Assembly: GCA_035636095.1 (NCBI GenBank)
Contig: DASPZU010000001.1
Coordinates: 1-64,000, forward strand
DNA length: 64,000 bases
Direction of reading: 5' to 3'
Origin: Gp7-AA10 sp035636095
Lineage (GTDB): Bacteria; Acidobacteriota; Thermoanaerobaculia; Gp7-AA8
Shown here: positions 44,005-51,006 of the stretch, piece after piece
Layout: every line of letters begins with the position of its first letter
Position numbering within the stretch: the first letter of the stretch is position 1
Program-made: the position numbers and the translations under genes
The notes under the pieces: generated by a model
The model's database searches: none
What the model was told of the DNA's origin: nothing
The model's input: the letters and a program-made list of their open reading frames with translations, nothing else

Positions 44005-44453
44005 CGCAACGACCAGACGTTCGCGATGAAAGCACCGATATGACACGCTCCGCGGATGCGGCTCCAGAAATTGAAGCCGCGCCGCGCCCGCTCGAGCGCG
44101 GCTGCGTCATCGCCGAGGTGGCGGACCGAGAGCATGTTGGGAGCGGCCTTGAGGGTTAAGGCCAGTCCGCTGAGGGTGAGTATCGCCGCCGCGACCGCGG
44201 GCTCGCGCGCTCGCCGATCCTTTGCGAGTGCCAGCGCAGCTGCAACCGATAGAGCTGCGTGTCCGATGGCCAGCGGAGGATAGAACGCAGCCCCTCGCAC
44301 CGAAAGATCAGCGTTGCGGCTGTAATCCGCCCAGAACTTCGGTCCGAGGCGGCCTAACGCCGGCAGCTCGACGACAAGGCGACCGGCGGTCGCACCGGCG
44401 AGAATACCGCCAAAAGCGGTTGCGGCGAGGGAAAGGGTTCGCGCTCTGTTCAT
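44001..44453 (-). CDS. Four-helix membrane protein, DUF1772-like
   Basis: A 150-residue protein with four predicted helices and a late block ERARRGFNFWSRIRGACHIGAFIANVWSL. The pattern resembles DUF1772 (anthrone oxygenase-like) proteins, but the match is loose. Its start shares bases with the pheS stop (TGATG). It occupies the position where pheT is usually found. Confidence 0.6.
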   Translation of the reverse strand: MNRARTLSLAATAFGGILAGATAGRLVVELPALGRLGPKFWADYSRNADLSVRGAAFYPPLAIGHAALSVAAALALAKDRRAREPAVAAAILTLSGLALTLKAAPNMLSVRHLGDDAAALERARRGFNFWSRIRGACHIGAFIANVWSLR

Positions 44454-45469
44454 CAGAACTGCTGCAGCACGCGCACGTCGTTCTCGAACAACGTGCGGAT
44501 GTTCGGGACGTCGTACTTGATCATGGCGGCGCGGTCGAGTCCGAACCCGAACGCGAATCCGCTCCACACATCGGGATCGATTCCGACATTGCGCAACACC
44601 TGCGGATGAATCATTCCGCTGCCGAGGATTTCCATCCAACCCGTGAACGAGCAGGTGTTGCACCCTTTGCCTCGGCAAAACACGCACGACATGTCGACCT
44701 CCGCCGACGGCTCCGTGAACGGGAAGTAGCTCGGACGCATCCGCATGGCCAGGTCGGAGCCGAACAGCCGCTTGATGAACTGCTCGAGCGTGGCGCGCAG
44801 ATGGCCGATGTGAATGCCTTTGTCGACCAGGAATCCTTCGGCCTGATGGAACACCGGCGACTTGCGCATGGTGATCTCGTCGCGGCGATACACCCGGCCG
44901 CAGGAGAGTACGCACAGTGGCGGCTTGAATCGCTCCATCGATCGGATCTGCACGTTGGAGGTGTGCGTGCGCAGCAGGAGTTGATCGACATCGAGAAAAA
45001 ACGTGTCCTGCATGTCGCGGGCGGGATGGTCGGGCGTGAAGTTGAGGGCCTCGAAGTTGTACCAATCCGTTTCGACTTCCGGCCCCGGATCAAGCGAGTA
45101 GCCCATCTCGACGAAGATCTCCTCCAGCTCGCGGCGAACGAGCGTGGTCGGGTGGAGGTGGCCGAGGCGGGGGGCGCGGCCGGGGAGGGTGACGTCGATC
45201 GGCCGTTCTCCGACCGTCTTGTCGGCGGTGAGCCGCGCAGTTTTCTCTTTGAGCGCTTCTTCGGTGCGATCGCGCAATTTGTTCAGCGCATCGCCGATTT
45301 CACGTTTCTTCTCTTTCGGGACTTCTTTCAACCGCGCGAAGAGCGCCGGGATCAGCCCGGCCTTGCGGCCGAAGTAGCGTACCCGGACTTCGTCGATGGC
45401 ACGCGCATTATTCGCGGACGCCAGGTCGCGGTCGAATTCCGATCCCGTGCGAGTGATGTCGTCGAGCAT
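44453..45469 (-). CDS. pheS: Phenylalanyl-tRNA synthetase alpha subunit
   Basis: A 338-residue alpha subunit of the heterotetrameric enzyme. Class II motif 2 is RVYRRDEITMRKSPVFHQAEGF; motif 3 is GFAFGFGLDRAAMIKYD; the N-terminal coiled-coil arm is short. It follows rplT as in the classical thrS-infC-rpmI-rplT-pheS order. A word hairpin lies 1 nt upstream of ATG 45469, leaving no Shine-Dalgarno. pheT is not in this window. Confidence 0.96.
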   Translation of the reverse strand: MLDDITRTGSEFDRDLASANNARAIDEVRVRYFGRKAGLIPALFARLKEVPKEKKREIGDALNKLRDRTEEALKEKTARLTADKTVGERPIDVTLPGRAPRLGHLHPTTLVRRELEEIFVEMGYSLDPGPEVETDWYNFEALNFTPDHPARDMQDTFFLDVDQLLLRTHTSNVQIRSMERFKPPLCVLSCGRVYRRDEITMRKSPVFHQAEGFLVDKGIHIGHLRATLEQFIKRLFGSDLAMRMRPSYFPFTEPSAEVDMSCVFCRGKGCNTCSFTGWMEILGSGMIHPQVLRNVGIDPDVWSGFAFGFGLDRAAMIKYDVPNIRTLFENDVRVLQQF

Positions 45470-45470
45470 G

Positions 45471-45524
45471 GTTGTCGGTTGTCAGTTGTCGGTTGTCGAC
45501 AACCGATCACCGACAACGGACAAC
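45471..45524. repeat. Word hairpin, word GGTTGTC
   Basis: The left arm 45471-45497 is GTTGTCG/A words; the right arm 45498-45524 is their complement, with 4 mismatches in 27 and no loop beyond the turn. It occupies the rplT-pheS gap, ending 1 nt before the pheS ATG and starting 10 nt after the rplT stop. Confidence 0.85.
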
Positions 45525-45534
45525 GCGGCGCAGT

Positions 45535-45915
45535 CTACTGCGCCGCAGACTTTTTCGCTTTTTCGAGTGCGCCGCGCGCGGTGTCGACGAAGGCCGCGAA
45601 GGCCTTGCTGTCGCGGACGGCAAGATCCGCCAGAATCTTGCGATCGACCGTCGCCCCGGCAGCTTTGAGACCCGCCATGAGTTGCGAGTAGGAAATGCCA
45701 AGCGCGCGAGCGGCGGCGTTGATGCGCGCGATCCACAGCTTTCGAAAATCGCCTTTGCGATCCTTGCGGCCGGCGTAGGCGAAATTGAGACCGCGGTTCA
45801 CCTGCTCCTTGGCGATGCGGTGGCCGCGCGACTTCATCCCCCAATAGCCCTTGGCGGCTTTCAGGATCTTGGCGCGGCGATTCTTTCTCTTGGGACCTCT
45901 TTTGACTCGGGGCAT
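45535..45915 (-). CDS. rplT: 50S ribosomal protein L20
   Basis: A 126-residue L20 with the standard opening MPRVKRGPKRKNRRAKILK and the block KDRKGDFRKLWIARINAAAR. GAGGAG lies before ATG 45915. It is slightly longer than usual through an Ala/Lys-rich C-terminal tail. L20 can repress its own operon in other bacteria; I could not identify the leader structure here. Confidence 0.97.
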   Translation of the reverse strand: MPRVKRGPKRKNRRAKILKAAKGYWGMKSRGHRIAKEQVNRGLNFAYAGRKDRKGDFRKLWIARINAAARALGISYSQLMAGLKAAGATVDRKILADLAVRDSKAFAAFVDTARGALEKAKKSAAQ

Positions 45916-45981
45916 GTTGTCTCCTCGTTTTGGAATTCATGAGCGGGCGGGTCAGGAGAACCGCGCCGCGCTCGAACGCCC

Positions 45982-46179
45982 TTACAGGTAGGGCACCATC
46001 TTCTTGACGGTCTTGCGATTGGCCTTCGAAACCTCGGTCTCGGACGCCAGGGCCGCCTTACGACCGGGGCGCTTCTTGGTCAGGATGTGCGAATGGAAGG
46101 CATGGCTCCGCTGCAGCTTTCCGCTGCCGCTCTTTTTGAACCGCTTGGCGGCTCCGCGGTGCGTCTTCAGTTTCGGCAT
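45982..46179 (-). CDS. rpmI: 50S ribosomal protein L35
   Basis: A 65-residue L35: PKLKTHRGAAKRFKKSGSGK and the RSHAFHSHILTKK region are diagnostic. It sits between infC and rplT in the conserved order, with 61 nt to infC and 66 nt to rplT. Confidence 0.97.
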   Translation of the reverse strand: MPKLKTHRGAAKRFKKSGSGKLQRSHAFHSHILTKKRPGRKAALASETEVSKANRKTVKKMVPYL

Positions 46180-46240
46180 AGCGGGAGTCCTAACTTGCTG
46201 ATCTGTGAATGAATTCCCGGCGTCAGGATGACGGTTCGCG

Positions 46241-46795
46241 TCACTTATTGGGCGCGATGACGATGTTCATCCGATTGCCCTGCACGTCGGGATTCGCGCT
46301 CTCGGCGGTCCCGAATTCCTTGATGTCCGTCAAAAGGCGATCGAGGACCGCCTTGCCGAGCTCCATGTGGCTCATCTCGCGGCCGCGGAACCGGATGGAT
46401 GCCTTGACCTTATCGCCGTGCTGCAGGAAACGGATGATGTTGTTCCTCTTGAAGTCGAAATCGTGCTCGTCGATGCGAGGGCGGAACTGCACCTCTTTGA
46501 CGACGATGACCTTCTGCTTTTTCTTCGCTTCGCTCTGCTTTTTCTTCTGCTGGAAAACGTACTTGCCGTAATCCATGATCTTGCAGACCGGCGGATTGGC
46601 GGTCGGCGAGATCTCGACCAGATCGAGGTCCTTTTCTCTGGCAAGATCCTGCGCCTGCTGCAGGGGCACAACTCCGACCTGTTTGCCCTCCTGGTCGATC
46701 AACCGGACCTCATTGGCCCGGATCAGGTCATTGATTCTTGATTGTGGTTCGGTGGGTTTACGGTCGAATCGCGATCCTCTACGTGGCGGGTAAAT
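46241..46795 (-). CDS. infC: Translation initiation factor IF-3 with ATT start codon
   Basis: A 184-residue IF-3. The conserved N-terminal domain opens at RINDLIRANEVRLIDQEGK, which lies upstream of any ATG, GTG or TTG start that would leave it intact. The frame runs back to an ATT at 46795, 8 nt after AGGAGG, giving MYPPRRGSRFDRKPTEPQS as the tail. ATT is the rare start codon used by infC in enterobacteria, where IF-3 discriminates against it and so represses itself. The C-terminal domain has FKRNNIIRFLQHGDKVKASI. Confidence 0.95.
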   Translation of the reverse strand: MYPPRRGSRFDRKPTEPQSRINDLIRANEVRLIDQEGKQVGVVPLQQAQDLAREKDLDLVEISPTANPPVCKIMDYGKYVFQQKKKQSEAKKKQKVIVVKEVQFRPRIDEHDFDFKRNNIIRFLQHGDKVKASIRFRGREMSHMELGKAVLDRLLTDIKEFGTAESANPDVQGNRMNIVIAPNK

Positions 46796-46841
46796 ACTTT
46801 AGTCCTCCTGTTGTTGGGCGTCCGAATCTACGGTCAACGAT

Positions 46842-48755
46842 TTACAAAGTCAAGGAGCGGGAGGAAATGCGCTCCCGCGCTTCGGAAATGAATTGGTCGA
46901 CGGCCATCGAGCCCTGGTCGCCGCCGCTGCGCTTGCGCAGGCTGACGGTTCCGCTGGACGCTTCCTTCTCGCCCACCACCAGCATGTACGGGATTTTCTT
47001 CAGTTGCGCGTCGCGGATTTTCGCTCCTAATTTCTCATTGCTTCCGTCGATCTCGACTCGCAATCCAGCCTGGCGCAATTTCGCGGCGGTCTGGTTGGCG
47101 TAGTCGACGAATTTTTCGGAAAGCGGCAGCACGATCGCCTGCACCGGCGCGAGCCAAACGGGAAACGCGCCGGCGAAGTGCTCGATGATGATGCCGATGA
47201 ACCGCTCCAGCGATCCAAGAATTGCACGGTGGATCATTACCGGCCGATGCTCGGCGTTGTCGGCGCCGATATAGGTGAGCTTGAAGCGCTCCGGCTGGCC
47301 GTAGTCGAGCTGAACGGTTCCGAGCTGCCACGGACGGCCGATCACATCGGTCACGTTGAAGTCGAGCTTGGGACCGTAGAACGCGCCGTCGCCGGCGTTG
47401 ACGTGATAGGGCACTCCCTTCTTCTTCATTGCCTGTTCCAGCGCGCTCTCGGCGGCGTCCCACATGGCGTCGGTGCCGATCCGCTTGGGAGGACGCGTCG
47501 ACAGGTTGATCTTCACGTCGGTGAAACCGAAGACGTCATAGATCTCCTTGATCAGATTCAATTCGCGCTCGATTTCGGGCTGGATCTGCTCGGGAGTGAC
47601 GAACAAATGCGCGTCATCCTGCGCGAATGCACGCACCCGGGTGAGTCCGTGCGTGACACCCGATCGCTCATAGCGATGGAGCCGCGAAAAATTCGCCAGG
47701 CGGACCGGAAGATCTCGATACGAGTGCCGCTCCATGGCGTACACCTGGATGTCGCCCGGACAATTCATCGGCTTCAGCGCGTACTCCCGTTCCTCCACCT
47801 CGGTGAAGAACATGTTCTCTTTGTAGTTGTCGTAGTGGCCGGAGGTTTTGAACAACTCCGTATCCCACACCAGCGGGGTCACCAGCTCGCTGTAGCCGTC
47901 GCGGCGATAGAACGAGCGGACAAAGTCGAGAAGCTCGTTGTAAACGATTGCGCCTCTGGGGAGGAAGATCGGCATCGCGGGAGCGTAGTGCGAGAAGTAC
48001 AAGAGTCCGAGCTCTTTGCCCAGCTTGCGATGATCGCGCGCCCGCGCCTCCTCCATCCGTCTGAGGTATTCCTGCAGCTCTTTTTCATCCGACCACGCCG
48101 TCCCGTAGATGCGCTGCAGCATGGCGTTGCGCTCGTCGCCCCGCCAGTACGCACCGGCCACCGAAGTGAGCTTGAATGCTCCCAGCCGCCCGGTGGAAGG
48201 AACGTGAGGTCCGCGGCAGAGATCGAACCAATCGCCCTGGCGGTAAACCGACAGAGTCTCGTCGCCCGGGATCGCTCTGATGATCTCGACCTTGTACTTT
48301 TCGCCTAACTTGCCGAAGGTTTCGATCGCTTTGTCGCGATTCCATTCTTCGCGCCGAATGGCCAGATCGCGCTTCGAGATCTCGGCCATCTTTTCTTCGA
48401 TTCTGCGCAGGTCTTCATCGGTGAAGGGGCGATCGGTTCCAAAGTCGTAGTAGAAGCCGTTCTCGATCACCGGACCGATGGTGACCTGAGTTCCGGGGAA
48501 CAACTCCTGGACGGCCATCGCCATCAGATGCGCGGTCGAGTGGCGGATGGTGTCGAGCCCTTCGCTCGACTTCGGGGTGACGATCTCGACTCTCGCGCCG
48601 CTGGGCACTTTGGCGTAGACGTCGACCACTTTGCCATTCACTTTTCCCGCGATGGCGTCCTTGGCGAGGCGCTTTCCGATCGAGGCCGCAACGTCGGCCA
48701 CGGTGGCGTTGTCGGGAACGTCTTTTTTCGAACCGTCGGGGAGTTCTACCTGCAT
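46842..48755 (-). CDS. thrS: Threonyl-tRNA synthetase
   Basis: A 637-residue class II synthetase. A TGS domain is at the N-terminus (VELPDGSKKDVPDNATVADVA). The editing domain has the HSTAH zinc-site motif and IGPVIENGFYYDF. The catalytic core has motif 2 (RLHRYERSGVTHGLTRVRAFAQDDAH) and motif 3 (HRAILGSLERFIG), followed by the anticodon domain. ATG 48755 is preceded by GAGGT; an in-frame ATG 7 codons upstream lies in repeat DNA. It is preceded by a Thr-coded attenuator. Confidence 0.96.
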   Translation of the reverse strand: MQVELPDGSKKDVPDNATVADVAASIGKRLAKDAIAGKVNGKVVDVYAKVPSGARVEIVTPKSSEGLDTIRHSTAHLMAMAVQELFPGTQVTIGPVIENGFYYDFGTDRPFTDEDLRRIEEKMAEISKRDLAIRREEWNRDKAIETFGKLGEKYKVEIIRAIPGDETLSVYRQGDWFDLCRGPHVPSTGRLGAFKLTSVAGAYWRGDERNAMLQRIYGTAWSDEKELQEYLRRMEEARARDHRKLGKELGLLYFSHYAPAMPIFLPRGAIVYNELLDFVRSFYRRDGYSELVTPLVWDTELFKTSGHYDNYKENMFFTEVEEREYALKPMNCPGDIQVYAMERHSYRDLPVRLANFSRLHRYERSGVTHGLTRVRAFAQDDAHLFVTPEQIQPEIERELNLIKEIYDVFGFTDVKINLSTRPPKRIGTDAMWDAAESALEQAMKKKGVPYHVNAGDGAFYGPKLDFNVTDVIGRPWQLGTVQLDYGQPERFKLTYIGADNAEHRPVMIHRAILGSLERFIGIIIEHFAGAFPVWLAPVQAIVLPLSEKFVDYANQTAAKLRQAGLRVEIDGSNEKLGAKIRDAQLKKIPYMLVVGEKEASSGTVSLRKRSGGDQGSMAVDQFISEARERISSRSLTL

Positions 48756-48766
48756 TTCCAAACCTC

Positions 48767-48836
48767 GAAATTTCAAATTTCGAATTTCAAATGAAAAATG
48801 AAAAATTGCTTCAGCCGTTTTGACTTCTTAATTTCG
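48767..48836. repeat. Word repeat, word AAATTTC, in the thrS leader
   Basis: 48767-48801 is 33/35 identical to the left arm of the element at 7776-7810, and TTCTTAATTTCG (48825-48836) matches the end of that element's right arm. The middle is shorter, so this is a partial copy. It lies between the attenuator hairpin and the thrS ribosome binding site. Confidence 0.78.
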
Positions 48837-48840
48837 CCTC

Positions 48841-48921
48841 AAAATCAAACAGGGCCGATTGCTCGGCCCTGTCATGATGATCGTCTATGGAGATTCATCG
48901 ACAGGGCGGCGAGCCCGTCGT
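48841..48921 (-). promoter_or_regulatory. Threonine attenuator of the thrS operon
   Basis: On the minus strand, segment 1 CGACGGGC (48920-48913) lies within the last Thr codons of the leader peptide. It can pair with segment 2, GCCCTGTCG. Segment 2, read as CTCGCCGCCCTGTC, can instead pair with segment 3, GACAGGGCCGAG (48873-48862; 12 bp with a 2-nt bulge). Segment 3 also pairs with segment 4 as a perfect 10-bp hairpin (48849-48872, loop of 4) followed by TTTGATTTT. Stalling at Thr codons would free segment 2, form the 2:3 antiterminator and let thrS be read. Confidence 0.78.
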
Positions 48922-48954
48922 CGTGCGCGTCAGACCGGTAGTCGTACGCATCAT
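48895..48954 (-). CDS. Threonine-rich leader peptide of thrS
   Basis: A 19-residue ORF, MMRTTTGLTRTTTGSPPCR, with seven Thr codons in two clusters, ACG being used most. It ends at TGA 48895, 22 nt before the terminator stem begins. Its ATG overlaps the stop codon of the STAS gene (ATGA), so it can be translated by re-initiation. A TATACT box (48968-48963) 8 nt upstream could also give a leaderless transcript of its own. Confidence 0.75.
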   Translation of the reverse strand: MMRTTTGLTRTTTGSPPCR

Positions 48955-49307
48955 GGTTGCGGAGTATACAACATGAAATCGCGCACGGCTGTTTCGACGT
49001 CGGGATAGATTTTCAGGACGGTGGTGAGCTGCGCGATTTCCAGCAGGGTCTGGAAGCGCGGCGCCACGCGAGCGAGGCGGACATCGCCTCCCTTTTCACG
49101 GGCCCGTTGACACGCGACCAGCAGCGTTTCGATCCCCGAGCTGTCGATCTTCTTGACCTCGGCCAGATCAACAACCAGTCGATTGTGACCTTCGCCGAGG
49201 AGACGGGTGACGCCTTCGTTCATGGTCTGTTCGGGCGTGCCGATGACGAGCGAACCCACCGGGACCATGACTGTCACGTCCCTCTCATGTCGGACTTCAA
49301 TCTTCAT
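48951..49307 (-). CDS. STAS-domain anti-anti-sigma factor-like protein
   Basis: A 118-residue STAS protein of the SpoIIAA/RsbV type. The phosphorylatable Ser lies in VVDLAEVKKIDSSGIETLL. Such proteins bind anti-sigma kinases; no kinase or sigma partner is adjacent. Start ATG 49307. Its stop overlaps the thrS leader peptide, placing it just upstream in the same transcription unit. Confidence 0.88.
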   Translation of the reverse strand: MKIEVRHERDVTVMVPVGSLVIGTPEQTMNEGVTRLLGEGHNRLVVDLAEVKKIDSSGIETLLVACQRAREKGGDVRLARVAPRFQTLLEIAQLTTVLKIYPDVETAVRDFMLYTPQP

Positions 49308-49345
49308 CGAGCTAACCGGCACCGCACCTATCAGTCTAAACCAGC

Positions 49346-50128
49346 ATGAATACCAAGATGCTGGCTATCCTGCTCCTCGCTACGCCTCTTTGGGCTGCCC
49401 CGCCGCGCATCACCGGCGGCAGCGTGCAAAGCCTCTCCTCGCTGTCGCAGGCGGAGTCAATCGACAACGGATGGATCGGGTATTCGATCGCAACCGCGAA
49501 AAGCTTTTCTTCATGCGGCCGTTGCAGCCTGACCAGCGACAACTACTACTACAGCCCGGAGTCTGATGACGACCTCGCTCCCGCCACCACGACCGCTCAC
49601 GTCTTCGCGCGCATCCGCGATAAGCAGGTCGATCGCATGCGCATTTTCTCCGGCGAATGCGAGATCGCCGCCCGCGGTCAGACGATTTACTGGATCGACA
49701 GTGTCCGCTCGTCGGACAGCGTGGCTTTTCTCAGGCGCGTGGCCGATAGCGGCGTCCACGGAGCCCGCGATATGGCGCTGTTCGGGATCTCGCTCCACTC
49801 CGGCGGTACGGACACCCTCATCGATATCGCGCGCAACCATCCGAGGTCCGAGGTCAGAGGAAAGGCGCTCTTCTGGCTGTCGCAAGCTGCCGGGGAGAAG
49901 GCTGCCGCCGCGCTACGGGACGCTGTCGATAACGACCCGGAAGCCGGTGTGAAATCGAAGGCTGTCTTCGGGATCTCGCAACTGCCGAACGATCAGTCGA
50001 TTCCGATCTTGATCGATCTTCTCGAGCACCACCGCAGCCGCGAAGTTCGCAAGAAGGCGGCCTTCTGGCTGGGGCAGAAAAATGACCCACGCGCGCTCGA
50101 GGCGATCGCGGACATCCTCAAAGAGTAG
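49346..50128 (+). CDS. Secreted HEAT-repeat protein
   Basis: A 260-residue protein with a signal peptide (MNTKMLAILLLATPLWA). The first third is non-repetitive and contains CGRC. The C-terminal 130 residues are four or five HEAT-like repeats, each with a turn like SEVRGKALFWLSQ, AGVKSKAVFGISQ or REVRKKAAFWLGQ. HEAT arrays bind protein partners. It is divergent from the STAS gene and converges on the next gene, 3 nt away. Confidence 0.78.
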   Translation: MNTKMLAILLLATPLWAAPPRITGGSVQSLSSLSQAESIDNGWIGYSIATAKSFSSCGRCSLTSDNYYYSPESDDDLAPATTTAHVFARIRDKQVDRMRIFSGECEIAARGQTIYWIDSVRSSDSVAFLRRVADSGVHGARDMALFGISLHSGGTDTLIDIARNHPRSEVRGKALFWLSQAAGEKAAAALRDAVDNDPEAGVKSKAVFGISQLPNDQSIPILIDLLEHHRSREVRKKAAFWLGQKNDPRALEAIADILKE

Positions 50129-50131
50129 CGT

Positions 50132-50926
50132 TCAGCGGCTGCGAACCGTGAAGGTCGCGACGCCCGGTATCCAGTTGCACGTCGGGCCGGGCGGAATTTG
50201 AATCTGCATTTTGCTGATCTGCAGATTGCCGCCCTGCGCCGGGACGTTTCCCTGCACGACGTACCGCGCTGCGACCGCGGCACCCATGCGCAACTCGACA
50301 CACTGCATCGGGGAAACCGTGGATGCCGATGCCGCTCGACCAGCCGGGACCATCGCTGGGGCTGCTGCGACCTGCGGCTGGAGTTGAATCGATGTCGTGG
50401 ATAGGCCTCCGGCGACACTGGCCTGCCAGGTTGTCGCGTTTTGCGGTGCACCGTTGCCGCTGACCAGCGCGATTGCAACCGCGGTCGGTCGTGCGGTTCC
50501 CGTGATGTTGAGCTCGAGCGGACGCGCAGCAGCACCGGCGGGCGTGGCGGGATCGACGACATCCATCGCGCCGAATTTGAGGGTGACCGTTTCGCCGGCT
50601 GGGTTCGCGGACTGCGAATCCGAGATGACCATCAGATTCTTGAAGTGATATCGCTTGTTCTGAGACGCGATCGTGATGGTCGCGTCGGCGATCGGCTGGC
50701 CCGAGAGGCATGCGCCGTAGAGCGGCATCGAGGCTTTGTCGATGCGTTTGACGATGGTGAGTGTGTTCCCGACAGTTTTGGCGGAGATGAAATCGATTCC
50801 TCCGGGGCATGGACTGTTGAGCTCGCCGGCGATTCCGGCGATGGTGATGTAAGGATCGTCGCAAGGGCTCGCGAAAAGAGACGCGGTGAGCAGGAGAGGA
50901 GCGATCGCGATCAATGCTCGGCGCAT
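50132..50926 (-). CDS. Secreted protein of unknown function
   Basis: A 264-residue protein with a signal peptide (MRRALIAIAPLLLTASLFA) and a GGAGGT site before ATG 50926. The mature part is Ala/Pro/Thr-rich with scattered cysteines and seems beta-rich. I do not recognise a family. Confidence 0.65.
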   Translation of the reverse strand: MRRALIAIAPLLLTASLFASPCDDPYITIAGIAGELNSPCPGGIDFISAKTVGNTLTIVKRIDKASMPLYGACLSGQPIADATITIASQNKRYHFKNLMVISDSQSANPAGETVTLKFGAMDVVDPATPAGAAARPLELNITGTARPTAVAIALVSGNGAPQNATTWQASVAGGLSTTSIQLQPQVAAAPAMVPAGRAASASTVSPMQCVELRMGAAVAARYVVQGNVPAQGGNLQISKMQIQIPPGPTCNWIPGVATFTVRSR

Positions 50927-51006
50927 GTGGACCTCCGTTTCTGCGAGACGCTAGCTCTTCTTTGCCGCGCTGGCAAGCACCCGAAAACGGACCTAACATG
51001 TAGGGC

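Noticed and set aside
44222..45691. 489-codon plus-strand frame antisense to pheS
   Set aside because: pheS is certain; the antisense frame has shadow composition and translates the word hairpin near its end.
48756..48960. T-box riboswitch upstream of thrS
   Set aside because: No T-box consensus or specifier stem is seen; the Thr-rich leader peptide and alternative hairpins explain the region better.
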